In this document: piece after piece, positions 34,861-45,951 of the stretch
Layout: each line of letters opens with the position of its first letter
How positions within the stretch are numbered: position 1 is the first letter of the stretch
NCBI GenBank assembly: GCA_032622095.1
Contig: CP136069.1
Span: 189,523,122 to 189,587,121, forward strand
DNA: 64,000 bases
Direction of reading: 5' to 3'
DNA from: Siphonodentalium dalli
Lineage: Eukaryota > Mollusca > Scaphopoda > Gadilida > Siphonodentaliidae
Position numbers and translations under genes: made by a program
Notes under the pieces: model-generated
Seen by the model: only the letters and a program-made list of their open reading frames with translations
Database searches by the model: none
What the model was told of the DNA's origin: nothing

Positions 34861-37800
34861 TGATATGATGTCCATTTCCGTGGTCGTGCAACCAGGGAAG
34901 ATGCGGTTTGTGCCTTTTTGGATTTCGCGTACCCGTGGAACCGGTCGCAAATTAGCGGTTAACAGTGCCATATCCACCCGAGCTATCGACTTGGGGGTTG
35001 GAACTATGGTCCATTCGGGTCCATTCTACACGTTAGTGCAAACCCCATCACGCTCGGACTCATAGGAGCGGTCCGGTCGGCGGATGTTAATTTCGGCGTT
35101 TTTGCGTACATTTATAGCGAATTCGGCAGCAGCGTATGGGTTAATTTATTTACTTCCGCTGCAGCTAGCGACTTGTCCGATCGCCCATGGATGCATATGG
35201 GTATTCACTTCATGATATAATGTCCATTTCCGTGGTCAGGCAGTCAGGGGAGGTGCGGTCGGCGCCTTTTCGGATTTCCCGTACCTGGCGGAAACGGCCG
35301 CCAGTCAGGGGTTAACAGTGCCGTGACCGCTCGATCTATCGACTTGGGGATTGGAACTATGGTACACTCGGGTCCATTCTACACGATAGTGCATACCCCA
35401 TCACGCTCGGACCCACAGGGGCGGTCCGGTCGGCGGGTGTTAATTTCGGCGTTTTTGCGTACATTTATAGCGAATTCGGCAGCAGCGTATGGGTTAATTT
35501 ATTCACTTACGCTGCAGCTAGCGACTTGTCCGATCGCCCATGGATGCATAGGGCTATTCACTTCATGATATATGTCCATTTCCGTGGTCAGGCAGTCAGG
35601 GGAGGTGCGATCGGCGCCTTTTTGGATTTCACGTACCTGGCGGAAACTGCCGCCAGTCAGGGGTTAACAGTGCCGTGACCGCTCGATCTATCGACTTGGG
35701 GTTTGGAACTATGCTACAATCGGGTCCATTCTACACGTTAGTGCAAACCCCATCACGCTCGGATCCATAGGGGCGGTCCGGTCGGCGGGTGTTAATTTCG
35801 GCATTTTTGCGTACATTTATAGCGAATTCGGCAGCAGCGTATGGGTTAATTTATTCACTTCCGCTGCAGCTAGCGACTTGTCTGATCGCCCATGGATGCA
35901 TATGAGTATTCACTTCATGATATAATGTCCATTTCCGTGGTCAGGCAGTCAGGGGAGGTGCGGTCGGCGCTTTTTGGATTTCCCGTACCTGGCGGAAACG
36001 GCCGCCAGTCAGGGGTTAACAGTGCCGTGACCGCTCGATCTATCGACTTGGGGATTGGAACTATGGTACATTCGGGTCCATTCTACACGATAGTGCATAC
36101 CCCATCACGCTCGGACCCACAGGGGCGGTCCGGTCGGCGGGTGTTAATTTCGGCGTTTTTGCGTACATTTATAGCGACTTCGGCAGCAGCGTATGGGTTA
36201 ATTTATTCACTTCCGCTGCAGCTAGCGACTTGTCCGATCGCCCATGGATGCATATGGGTATTCACTTCATGATATAATGTCCATTTCCGTGGTCAGGCAG
36301 TCAGGGGAGGTGCGGTCGGCGCCTTTTCGGATTTCCCGTACCTGGCGGAAACGGCCGCCAGTCAGGGGTTAACAGTGCCGTGACCGCTCGAGCTATCGAC
36401 TTGGGGATTGGAACTATGGTACATTCGGGTCCATTCTACACGATAGTGCAAACCCCATCTCGCTCGGACCCCTGGGGGCGGTCCGGTCGGCGGGTGTTAA
36501 TTTCGGCATTTTTGCGTACATTTATAGCGAATTCGGCAGCAGCGTATGGGTTAATTTATTCACTTCCGCTGCAGCTAGCGACTTGTCCGATCGCCCATGG
36601 ATGCATATGGGTATTCACTTCATGATATAATGTCCATTTCCGTGGTCAGGCAGTCAGGGGAGGTGCGGTCGGCGCCTTTTCGGATTTCCCGTACCTGGCG
36701 GAAACGGCCGCCAGTCAGGGGTTAACAGTGCCGTGACCGCTCGAGCTATCGACTTGGGGATTGGAACTATGGTACATTCGGGTCCATTCTACACGATAGT
36801 GCATACCCCATCGCGCTCGGACCCACAGGGGCGGTCCGGTCGGCGGGTGTTAATTTCGGCGTTTTTGCGTACATTTATAGCGAATTCGGCAGCAGCGTAT
36901 ATGGGTTAATTTATTCACTTCCGCTGCAGCTAGCGACTTGTCCGACCGCCCATGGATGCATATGGGTATTCACTTCATGATATAAAGTCCATTTCCGTGG
37001 TCAGGCAGTCAGGGGAGGTGCGGTCGGCGCCTTTTTGGATTTCTCGTACCTGGCGGAAACGGCCGCCAGTCAGGGGTTAACAGTGCCGTGACCGCTCGAG
37101 CTATCGACTTGGGGATTGGAACTTTGGTACATTCGGGTCCATTCTACACGATAGTGCAAACCCCATCTCGCTCGGACCCCTGGGGGCGGTCCGGTCGGCG
37201 GGTGTTAATTTCATCGTTTTTGCGTACATTTATAGCGAATTCGGCAGCAGCGTATGGGTTAATTTATTCACTTCCGCTGCAGCTAGCGACTTGTCCGATC
37301 GCCCATGGATGCATAGGGGTATTCAGTTCATGATATAATGTCCATTTCCGTGGTCAGGCAGTCAGGGGAGGTGCGGTCGGCGCCTTTTTGGATTTCCCGT
37401 ACCTGGCGGAAACGGCCGCCAGTCAGGGGTTAACAGTGCCGTGACCGCTCGAGCTATCGACTTGGGGATTGGAACTATGGTACATTCGGATCCAGTCTAC
37501 ACGACAGTGCATACCCCATCACGCTCGGACCCACAGGGGCGGTCCGGTCGGCGGGTGTTAATTTCGGCGTTTTTGCGTACATTTATAGCGAATTCGGCAG
37601 CAGCGTATGGGTTAATTTATTCACTTCCGCTGCAGCTAGCGACTTGTCCGATCGCCCATGGATGCATATGGGTATTCACTGCATGATATAAAGTCCATAT
37701 CCGTGGTCAGGCAGTCAGGGGAGGTGCGGTCGGCGCCTTTTTGGATTTCTCGTACCTGGCGGAAACGGCCGCCAGTCAGGGGTTAACAGTGCCGTGACCG

Positions 37801-40800
37801 CTCGAGCTATCGACTTGGGGATTGGAACTTTGGTACATTCGGGTCCATTCTACACGATAGTGCAAACCCCATCTCGCTCGGACCCCTGGGAGCGGTCCGG
37901 TCGGCGGGTGTTAATTTCGTCGTTTTTGCGTACATTTATAGCGAATTCGGCAGCAGCGTATGGGTTTATTTATTCACTTCCGCTGCAGCTAGCGACTTGT
38001 CCGATCGCCCATGGATGCATAGGGGTATTCACTTCATGATATAATGTCCATTTCCGTGGTCAGGCAGTCAGGGGAGGTGCGGTCGGCGCCTTTTTGGATT
38101 TCCCGTACCTGGCGGAAACGGCCGCCAGTCAGGGGTTAACAGTGCCGTGACCGCTCGAGCTATCGACTTGGGGATTGGAACTATGGTACATTCGGGTCCA
38201 TTCTACACGATAGTGCACACCCTATCACGCTCGGACCCACAGGGGCGGTCCGGTCGGCGGGTGTTAATTTCGGCGTTTTTGCGAACATTTATAGCGAATT
38301 CGGCAGCAGCGTATGGGTTAATTTATTCACTTCCGCAGCAGCTAGCGACTTGTCCGATCGCCCATGGATGCATATGGGTATTCACTTCATGATATAATGT
38401 CCATTTCCGTGGTCAGGCAGTCAGGGGAGGTGCGGTCGGCGCCTTTTCGGATTTCCCGTACCTGGCGGAAACGGCCGCCAGTCAGGGGTTAACAGTGCCG
38501 TGACCGCTCGATCTATCGACTTGGGGATTGGAACTATGGTACACTCGGGTCCATTCTACACGATAGTGCATACCCTATCACGCTCGGACCCACAGGGGCG
38601 GTCGGGTCGGCGGGTGTTAATTTCGGCGTTTTTGCGAACATTTATAGCGAATTCGGCAGCAGCGTATGGGTTAATTTATTCACTTCCGCTGCAGCTAGCG
38701 ACTTGTCCGATCGCCCATGGATGCATATGGGTATTCACTTCATGATATAATGTCCATTTCCGTGGTCAGGCAGTCAGGGGAGGTGCGGTCGGCGCCTTTT
38801 CGGATTTCCCGTACCTGGCGGAAACGGCCGCCAGTCAGGGGTTAACAGTGCCGTGACCGCTCGATCTATCGACTTGGGGATTGGAACTATGGTACACTCG
38901 GGTCCATTCTACACGATAGTGCATACCCCATCACGCTCGGACCCCTGGGGGCGGTCCGGTCGGCGGGTGTTAATTTCATCGTTTTTGCGTACATTTATAG
39001 CGAATTCGGCAGCAGCGTATGGGTTAATTTATTCACTTCCGCTGCAGCTAGCGACTTGTCCGATCGCCCATGGATGCATATGGGTATTCACTTCATGATA
39101 TAAAGTCCATATCCGTGGTCAGGCAGTCAGGGGAGGTGCGGTCGGCGCCTTTTTGGATTTCTCGTACCTGGCGGAAACGGCCGCCAGTCAGGGGTTAACA
39201 GTGCCGTGACCGCTCGAGCTATCGACTTGGGGATTGGAACTTTGGTACATTCGGGTCCATTCTACACGATAGTGCAAACCATATCACGCTCGGACCCACA
39301 GGGGCGGTCCGGTCGGCGGGTGTTAATTTCGGCGTTTTTGCGTACATTTATAGCGAATTCGGCAGCAGCGTATGGGTTTATTTATTCACTTCCGCTGCAG
39401 CTAGCGACTTGTCCGATCGCCCATGGATGCATAGGGGTATTCACTTCATGATATAATGTCCATATCCGTGGTCAGGCAGTCAGGGGAGGTGCGGTCGGCG
39501 CCTTTTTGGATTTCCCGTACCTGGCGGAAACGGCCGTCAGTCAGGGGTTAACAGTGCCGTGACCGCTCGAGCTATCGACTTGGGGATTGGAACTATGGTA
39601 CATTCGGGTCCATTCTACACGATAGTGCATACCCTATCACGCTCGGACCCACAGGGGCGGTCCGGTCGGCGGGTGTTAATTTCGGCGTTTTTGCGTACAT
39701 TTATAGCGAATTCGGCAGCAGCGTATGGGTTAATTTATTCACTTCCGCTGCAGCTAGCGACTTGTCCGATCGCCCATGGATGCATATGGGTATTCACTTC
39801 ATGATATAAAGTCCATTTCCGTGGTCAGGCAGTCAGGGGAGGTGCTGTCGGCGCCTTTTTGGATTTCTCGTACCTGGCGGAAACGGCCGCCAGTCAGGGG
39901 TCAACAGTGCCGTGACCGCTCGAGCTATCGACTTGGGGATTGGAACTTTGGTACATTCGGGTCCATTCTACACGATAGTGCAAACCCCATCTCGCTCGGA
40001 CCCCTGGGGGCGGTCCGGTCGGCGGGTGTTAATTTCGTCGTTTTTGCGTACATTTATAGCGAATTCGGCAGCAGCGTATGGGTTTATTTATTCACTTCCG
40101 CTGCAGCTAGCGACGTGTCCGATCGCCCATGGATGCATAGGGGTATTCACTTCATGATATAATGTCCATTTCCGTGGTCAGGCAGTCAGGGGAGGTGCGG
40201 TCGGCGCCTTTTTGGATTTCCCGTACCTGGCGGAAACGGCCGCCAGTCAGGGGTTAACAGTGCCGTGACCGCTCGAGCTATCGACTTGGGGATTGGAACT
40301 ATGGTACATTCGGGTACATTCTACACGATAGTGCATACCCCATCACGCTCGGACCCACAGGGGCGGTCCGGTCGGCGGGTGTTAATTTCGGCGTTTTTGC
40401 GTACATTTATAGCGAATTCGGCAGCAGCGTATGGGTTAATTTATTCACTTCCGCTGCAGCTAGCGACTTGTCCGATCGCCCATGGATGCATATGGGTATT
40501 CACTTCATGATATAATGTCCATTTCCGTGGTCAGGCAGTCAGGGGAGGTGCGGTCGGCGCCTTTTTGGATTTCCCGTACCTGGCGGAAACGGCCGCCAGT
40601 CAGGGGTTAACAGTGCCGTGACCGCTCGAGCTATCGACTTGGGGATTGGAACTATGGTACATTCGGGTCCATTCTACACGATAGTGCATACCCCATCACG
40701 CTCGGACCCACAGGGGCGGTCCGGTCGGCGGGTGTTAATTTCGGCGTTTTTGCGTACATTAATAGCGAATTCGGCAGCAGCGTATGGGTTAATTTATTCA

Positions 40801-41146
40801 CTTCCGCTGCAGCTAGCGACTTGTCCGATCGCCCATGGATGCATATGGGTATTCACTTCATGATATAAAGTCCATTTCCGTGGTCAGGCAGTCAGGGGAA
40901 GTGCGGTCGGCGCCTTTTTGGATTTCTCGTACCTGGCGGAAACGGCCGCCAGTCAGGGGTTAACAGTGCCGTGACCGCTCGAGCTATCGACTTGGGGATT
41001 GGAACTTTGTTACATTCGGGTCCATTCTACACGATAGTGCAAACCCCATCTCGCTCGGACCCCTGGGGGCGGTCCGGTCGGGTGCGGTCGGGTCCGGTCG
41101 GGTGCGGTCGGGTGCGGTCGGGTGCGGTCGGGTTTTAGTAGGACCC
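34861..41146 (-). repeat. Right inverted arm: about 18 units of the 353-bp satellite plus 10-bp repeat cap
   Basis: Inverted relative to the left arm. The landmark GTTAACAGTGCC recurs about every 353 bp, 18 times from about 34957 to 40958. The innermost unit (34861-35220) is clearly more diverged, and later units are highly uniform. Two unit types partly alternate (GGATTTCTCG/GAACTTTGG/CCCCTGGGGG versus GGATTTCCCG/GAACTATGG/CCCACAGGGG), suggesting 706-bp dimers. Each unit keeps an 81-codon frame starting at GTG and ending at the TCATGA stop. I regard it as a passenger of homogenisation. The outer end finishes in the same six 10-bp repeats as the left arm, then GGTTTTAGTAGGACCC. Confidence 0.95.
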
Positions 41147-41154
41147 CCTAATAA
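41147..41154. other. Right target-site duplication of the giant foldback element
   Basis: CCTAATAA, identical to 27441-27448, directly abuts the right end. Confidence 0.75.
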
Positions 41155-41538
41155 GGGTACCCGGACCATGTCTAAAAGACACACAAGAACACTGATTTAT
41201 ATTGAAATTTGATCCGGGGTTATTGTGTTATTCTGGGCTTTTTGTGGACATGATTCTCTGCTTGATGGTTGTTTGACTCTTTGGCGAACCTGACACCGCA
41301 TCAGTGACAAGCTCCATGTAGAGTTCAGTCCCCTGCTATGCGGGACATATACCGCTGCCCGCGCCCACACGTAATGTGAAGAAATCACTCATTTTTTTTA
41401 TTTGAGACTTGTGTGTGTTGCGATTCATTCTATTATTCTGAGGAACTGAACTGTCCATATTCATTGGAAAATTGTCTAGATCAAGCCAGAATGAAATGTA
41501 ACTGACAAAACACTTCAATCAAAAAATGTTAGATTTCA
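41155..41538. other. Unique intergenic sequence
   Basis: Nothing supported. Confidence 0.4.
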
Positions 41539-41542
41539 TTAA

Positions 41543-41936
41543 CCCTTTACCAAACAGAAGGGCCCTGTGCCAATGCATTCTCTTATATATGCGAGTCGAC
41601 CATAGGTCGCCTCGCATATATAAGAGAATGCATTGGCTTAACACATTAAAAATTATAAAATTGTTAAAGAATGTAAGAAAAAATGGTAAAAAGTGTTAAA
41701 AAAAGATTATTTTTTTAGGCCAATGCATTCTCTTATATATGCGAGGCGACCTATGGTCGACTCGCATATATAAGAGAATGCATTGGCACAGGGTATAACT
41801 GTAACCATCGCAATGTGGTCAATGAGCCGGTTCCAATGATATCCATATTTGTATGGTTCTATTGAGACAGACCGAAGATACTTTAGGCTGTTGAAGCTTT
41901 ATTTGGGCGTTTTTGGCCGGTTTGTTGGGTAAAGGG
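41543..41936 (-). mobile_element. Double-hairpin piggyBac-like MITE, copy 6, complete
   Basis: Flanked by TTAA at 41539-41542 and 41937-41940. Left end CCCTTTACCAAACA (one change), right end TGTTGGGTAAAGGG. It has both mirrored palindromes, an A-rich spacer and the one-sided arm at the right, the same arrangement as copy 4. Confidence 0.9.
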
Positions 41937-41940
41937 TTAA

Positions 41941-42518
41941 GAAAATGCACATGCAGGCAGCGGTTAGATATATATTAGCAAAGGGATTGAACTCTGTTTT
42001 GCAGCTTGCCTCAGTGAATGATGGATGGGGATCGCCGGCGAACATTTCAGTTTCTGTAGATATTTCAGTGCAGGAATCTTCCGGTTATAAACGCACTGGT
42101 CCACGGTCGAGTAGCGTTCTTTAAAGTGCACACACAGAGGTGTGTATACGGGCCAGCCATTAATATACACGCGCCCAATCGGACAGCGTACTGTACCAAC
42201 GCCAACATATTTGAACATATATTGTAATGGGGGGAAGCCGGCATTCTAAACTCGGATCTTTATTCAGTGATCTCGAATGAACCTTTTCAGCCTGAAAAAC
42301 TCGGTATCTGACCGAGTTCTGATTTTTGTCATAATACCTTGTCCAGGTTACGATCCCCGGTCCACTAGCACGAGAGACCAGTATAATCGACATCGGCTAC
42401 TAATTTCCCTTCAGTCGTGGTGCCAGCACAAATCTGGTTGTGGTCACACAATGTTGATTTGTTGCGCAGACTATTTTTTGAACAGTAGCTTTATATACAG
42501 TTATTACGTCCTACGGGT
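41941..42518. other. Unique intergenic sequence
   Basis: A 150-codon frame (42277-42729, +) overlaps the candidate exon below in another frame. It has no recognised motif and is the longest non-repeat frame in the window. Confidence 0.35.
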
Positions 42519-42800
42519 GTGTACTGCCAGTGTGATCTGGCCGTGTCAATGGAGCTATGCGGATATCTCGCAGAACAACACATTTCGGGTTTCACATGCA
42601 CGATGCGAGTTATTTTGGGAACTTGTAGTAGTACGAAGAGTGATGTCCTATTCGCAAAATATAACACAAAAGGTGACATCCAATGTTTTTCTGGAAATAT
42701 TTTCCAAGATTGCAGAAGATGTACTTTAATTTCGGTAAATATACAACAAACTGTTTTACTCGCCTACGCCAATTATAGCGGAACAACGGTAAACACGTAA
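42519..42800 (+). CDS. Possible last exon of an unidentified cysteine-containing protein
   Basis: A 93-codon open stretch with eight cysteines (pattern includes CQCDL, LCGYL, FTCTM, GTCSST, IQCFSG and DCRRC) and an even distribution of Asn/Thr/Ser, ending in a TAA stop at 42800. It is followed within about 95-170 bp by two AATAAA polyadenylation signals (about 42896 and 42965), as expected of a terminal exon. I cannot assign a family, see no start or signal peptide within it, and cannot place a splice acceptor with confidence. A longer overlapping frame on the same strand (42277-42729) competes with it. This could be chance. Confidence 0.2.
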   Translation: MYCQCDLAVSMELCGYLAEQHISGFTCTMRVILGTCSSTKSDVLFAKYNTKGDIQCFSGNIFQDCRRCTLISVNIQQTVLLAYANYSGTTVNT

Positions 42801-43723
42801 AGGAAACAACTTCGATAAGAAAGGATTAATCAACAATGTTTGGCGTTGCATATATGATATATACCGTATAATAATATATAATATTAACCTATGTAATAAA
42901 TATATTTTATTTGCACTGTATTTTTATGAACTGTTTTCTGTTTATATATTCGTTATTTTTGACGAATAAAATTTATAAAACAAAAAAATAGAAGCTATAT
43001 ATGTGGTAACTTTGGTTATTACACGTATATTGCGTACCGGTTAGACTTTTTGCAGGATGTATGTATTAGCGGATGTATCTTCGCGGATGTCTTATTGTTG
43101 CAGTATGTAACGTTTGAATGCGTTAATTGAATGCTTTCGATATTTAGGTGTGAAAAATGGCTTGAAGATGTAACTGAGGGAACATAATGCATAAAATAAC
43201 AGCTAACAATGCTGATGAAGTTGGAATGTAGACTAAATGTCGTATTGCGTAGGATCGGGTGCGTATTTAATCCGATTAGTATAGATTTATTTGGTCCGCA
43301 TTTATAGGTTTTCTGGTGTGATGAATGAGAAACATGCAGTGATAAACCGTATAGTAGTTGTTGTAATAATTTGAAGAATTAGTTGCTTTAACGGAATTCT
43401 GAGGTGGTGCATCATGAAACAAATATATTTTATATTATAAATTATATATATTCATTGCGCATTATATAAGTTTTGTTTTACAGCATTGATATAGAACAGT
43501 CTATAAAATATCTATATATGAAATGACCGCATGGCCTAAATTGACTTTTGTAGACACTACAAATAACACAATTGTTGCGGTACGTCGATATGTCGTCAAG
43601 ACCATAATAACAGACACCGTGAATTAATGACATTCAAATCGGATGGTTGGTCCATGTTTCCGGATATTTGGGGTGATCAAAGAACATGAACCATACATGA
43701 GTATTAGATCGAATAACTAGTCA
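42801..43723. other. AT-rich intergenic or 3'-UTR-like sequence
   Basis: Contains two AATAAA motifs near 42896 and 42965, downstream of the possible exon. Otherwise nothing supported. Confidence 0.35.
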
Positions 43724-43731
43724 AATAAAAG

Positions 43732-44623
43732 CAGGGGTGGCGCCAAGGGGGGGTCAGGGGGGGCTACAGCCCCCCTGTCGGGGATGGTCAGCCCCCCCGT
43801 CGGGGATATCTGCCAAATTCGTCGGGGAGATAAAATTATGCAAAGACGATAAACATTGGAAAATCCGCGACTCGAAACACGTGCACTGGTGATTAACAAA
43901 TCGACGTGGGCGTGCAGAGTTAATGAATCACATTACCAGAGTTCTATTTTTAGTCCGACAGACTCGACACGAGTCACTCGTGAGACTACCGTGAGTCATA
44001 TCGTATACTTATTAAATTCGTGCATGGAACTATAGGGTTAGGGTGTCATAGATGCCGTCACCATCCTCGTGTGTGTCGTGTTACATGTATTACAAATTAC
44101 ACACAGACTCACACTGCCGAATCTTCCCTTTCCCGTTCCCTATGCGTCGCCGAAAAAACAGCCCTGTAATGGGTGTCAAACAAGAAGACCAAATATTATT
44201 TGACAATGACGTCATAAAATTCAGAAATGCTCGAAATGATCAAAGGAACACACCCATCAATGTTTTGCAAACGCAGGTTTCAAAGTCAAATCTTGCTAAT
44301 CATTACCTATTGACTATTGTTTATACCAACAAGTGGTAAATGCTATGATTCTCACAGAGGTTCTCTGAGGTTGTCTAGAGGTCGGATGATTATTATGATC
44401 CCCTAGAACAGTGTGTATGTTGACACCAGAATCGATCTCAGGCTATGTATTTTCAAAATTTTCGTGGGGGAGGTCCCCCAAACCCCCCGTGCGAGAGGGG
44501 ACACCCCTCTCGCGTTCTCCCCGGGGCTGCCTTCGGCAGCCGCCGATGACCTTCGGTCACCGGTGTAGCCCCCCTGTCGGGGACCATAGCCCCTCCGTCG
44601 GGGAAATCCTGGCGCCACCCCTG
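43732..44623. mobile_element. 892-bp non-autonomous hAT-type element
   Basis: Perfect 14-bp terminal inverted repeats CAGGGGTGGCGCCA / TGGCGCCACCCCTG and an exact 8-bp target duplication AATAAAAG (43724-43731 and 44624-44631). CAGGGG-type ends with 8-bp duplications are diagnostic of the hAT superfamily. Subterminal motifs of the form AGCCCCCCTGTCGGGGA occur twice near each end in direct orientation and are themselves small dyads; hAT transposases are known to bind subterminal repeats. The interior carries a 95-codon open frame (44052-44339) without hAT dimerisation or catalytic motifs, so the element is non-autonomous. Confidence 0.92.
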
Positions 44624-44639
44624 AATAAAAGTACAAGTA

Positions 44640-45169
44640 ATCGGACTATTTTATGCGGAATGTCGGCTATATATAGAGTGCACGGTGACATTTCTTCCAG
44701 ATCTGGATATAACCATCCGCGAAATGAGTTATAATTATAACGCGTGGCACTTGAAAGGTGACGTCGTCAGCAACGAACAACTATAGGTAGCACGCAGAGC
44801 AGCAGTTCCGGCGCGAAGATTCGAGTTTTAGGTACATACCAACCAGGCCATCTGATTACGCCATGTGACAATGATGCCACTAAGTGAATAAGGAGAAGTA
44901 ATGATTTTTTACGTTGTGCAGGTGCCCGCCTACGTCTTCATGAAATTTAATAGAATATAACTGTTCCTGAATGTGCGTTTCTTGCGGCTTCCATTCCCCA
45001 GATGCATTCAAAAACACTCAAGCTTCTCTTCACATCAGAAATTGGTTAATTAAATCCATATAAGACATATTTTACTTTTAATGACTTTTCTCGATTTACA
45101 AAACCCGGAAATAAAATCTTCGCCGCATATTTCACTGTTTGTTCTTGAAACGTCGTATTTTGTTTATGC
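44640..45169. other. Unique intergenic sequence
   Basis: Nothing supported. Confidence 0.4.
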
Positions 45170-45440
45170 GTGAATTGTTTCTTCCTATTATTCACCAAAA
45201 TACAACCATTTCAGCCTCAAAGATGCAGAAATATCAATCTTCCACGTCCTTTAAACCAAAGTCGTTTTAGACCTGTGGTAATCTGCGACAGTAAGGATTG
45301 TCTGATATCTCATTTAGTTGAGCATCCTGTTGATGATACCATTCGATTTCAACGACAAGATGGGCGGCGTATGGGCCGAGTGCTGGGCTTTCTCAACGGC
45401 AAGAATCCTGGATTTATCAAAGATGACCGAGCCCATATCT
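45170..45440 (+). pseudogene. Possible coding remnant of unknown family
   Basis: An open frame whose middle part (FRPVVICDSKDCLISHLVEH, then a VDDTIRFQRQDGRR segment) has balanced, globular-protein-like composition unlike the surrounding AT-rich DNA. It runs without a natural end into an inserted retroposon tail at 45441, so any original C-terminus is lost. I have an impression of similarity to short uncharacterised ORFs found with invertebrate retroelements but cannot name one. It could be a chance frame. Confidence 0.25.
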
Positions 45441-45530
45441 CAATTCAATTCAATTCTTTATTTTCTCCGTCCACTAATTTGTGGAACTGGAGGTAGACAT
45501 TTATATATTATCATACATAATGTCAACAAA
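45441..45530 (-). mobile_element. 3' tail of a minus-strand retroposon
   Basis: Minus strand reads AGAAAATAAAGAATTG with GAATT repeated three times. The plus strand continues right as TTTATTTTCTCCGTCCAC. An AATAAA signal followed by a pentanucleotide repeat marks a non-LTR or SINE-like 3' end. The 5' extent (rightwards) is undetermined. Confidence 0.5.
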
Positions 45531-45869
45531 AGTTAAAAAATAATAGAGATAAATAAAGTAGGAAAACTCACACAATACAGAATAACATACAGAAATATAA
45601 TTAAATACACACTTAGCTGGGAAAGCTGCACTGCATGGGACCATGTTTATATACGTACAGGAGGGCATGCATGTAAATTCAATTTAAACCAATTTAAATG
45701 GCTGCTTTGGTAACTATCTACATCTGGTGTGGTACCTGTGATTAGACCGTCATCTTAGACAAAGGCACAAGATACATCTGCTTGTCTTCCCAAGATTCCA
45801 CCAACACACCGTTAAAACACTACCCTGAATATCACGGCAAATATGCCGGCATAATATAGACCTAGACCG
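45531..45869. other. Unique sequence, possibly body of the retroposon
   Basis: No ORF or terminal structure allows a firm call. Confidence 0.3.
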
Positions 45870-45920
45870 GTTGGACCGTGAAATTTTCACGGTCTGATCG
45901 TTAACCAATTTGCCGCCAAA
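45870..45920 (+). repeat. Direct repeat flanking the Harbinger-type element, left
   Basis: GACCGTGAAATTTTCACGG followed by GTTAACCAATTTGCCGCC. A related sequence in the same orientation is at 47367-47415. Confidence 0.5.
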
Positions 45921-45951
45921 CAGTGAATTGTTCACGGTCTATCCATTCTTA

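Larger units (their letters stand above)
27449..41146. mobile_element. 13.7-kb giant foldback-type transposon with satellite-built inverted arms, non-autonomous
   Basis: The left end (CGGTCCTACTAAAACCC) and the reverse complement of the right end (GGGTCCTACTAAAACCC) match from the second base. They continue identically through six 10-bp repeats into a 353-bp satellite unit, with only two differences noted in the first ~160 bp. The left arm holds about 4 satellite units and the right arm about 18 in opposite orientation. An 8-bp direct repeat (CCTAATAA) flanks the whole. Long inverted termini composed of tandem repeats are the hallmark of Foldback (FB) and Galileo elements of Drosophila, which belong to the Mutator-like and P superfamilies. 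An 8-bp duplication also fits P, hAT or Merlin. The 6-kb interior has no open frame above about 130 codons and no transposase signature, so I infer a non-autonomous element or a composite mobilised in trans. A rearranged satellite inversion is the alternative. Confidence 0.7.

Noticed and set aside
34861-41060. TTAACCC-type words in the 353-bp unit read as piggyBac ends
   Set aside because: The words occur in one orientation without a matching inverted partner at element-like spacing, so no insertion can be defined.
42277-42729. 150-codon plus-strand frame, the longest outside repeats
   Set aside because: It overlaps a more protein-like frame at 42519-42800 and shows no family signature; kept only as a note.
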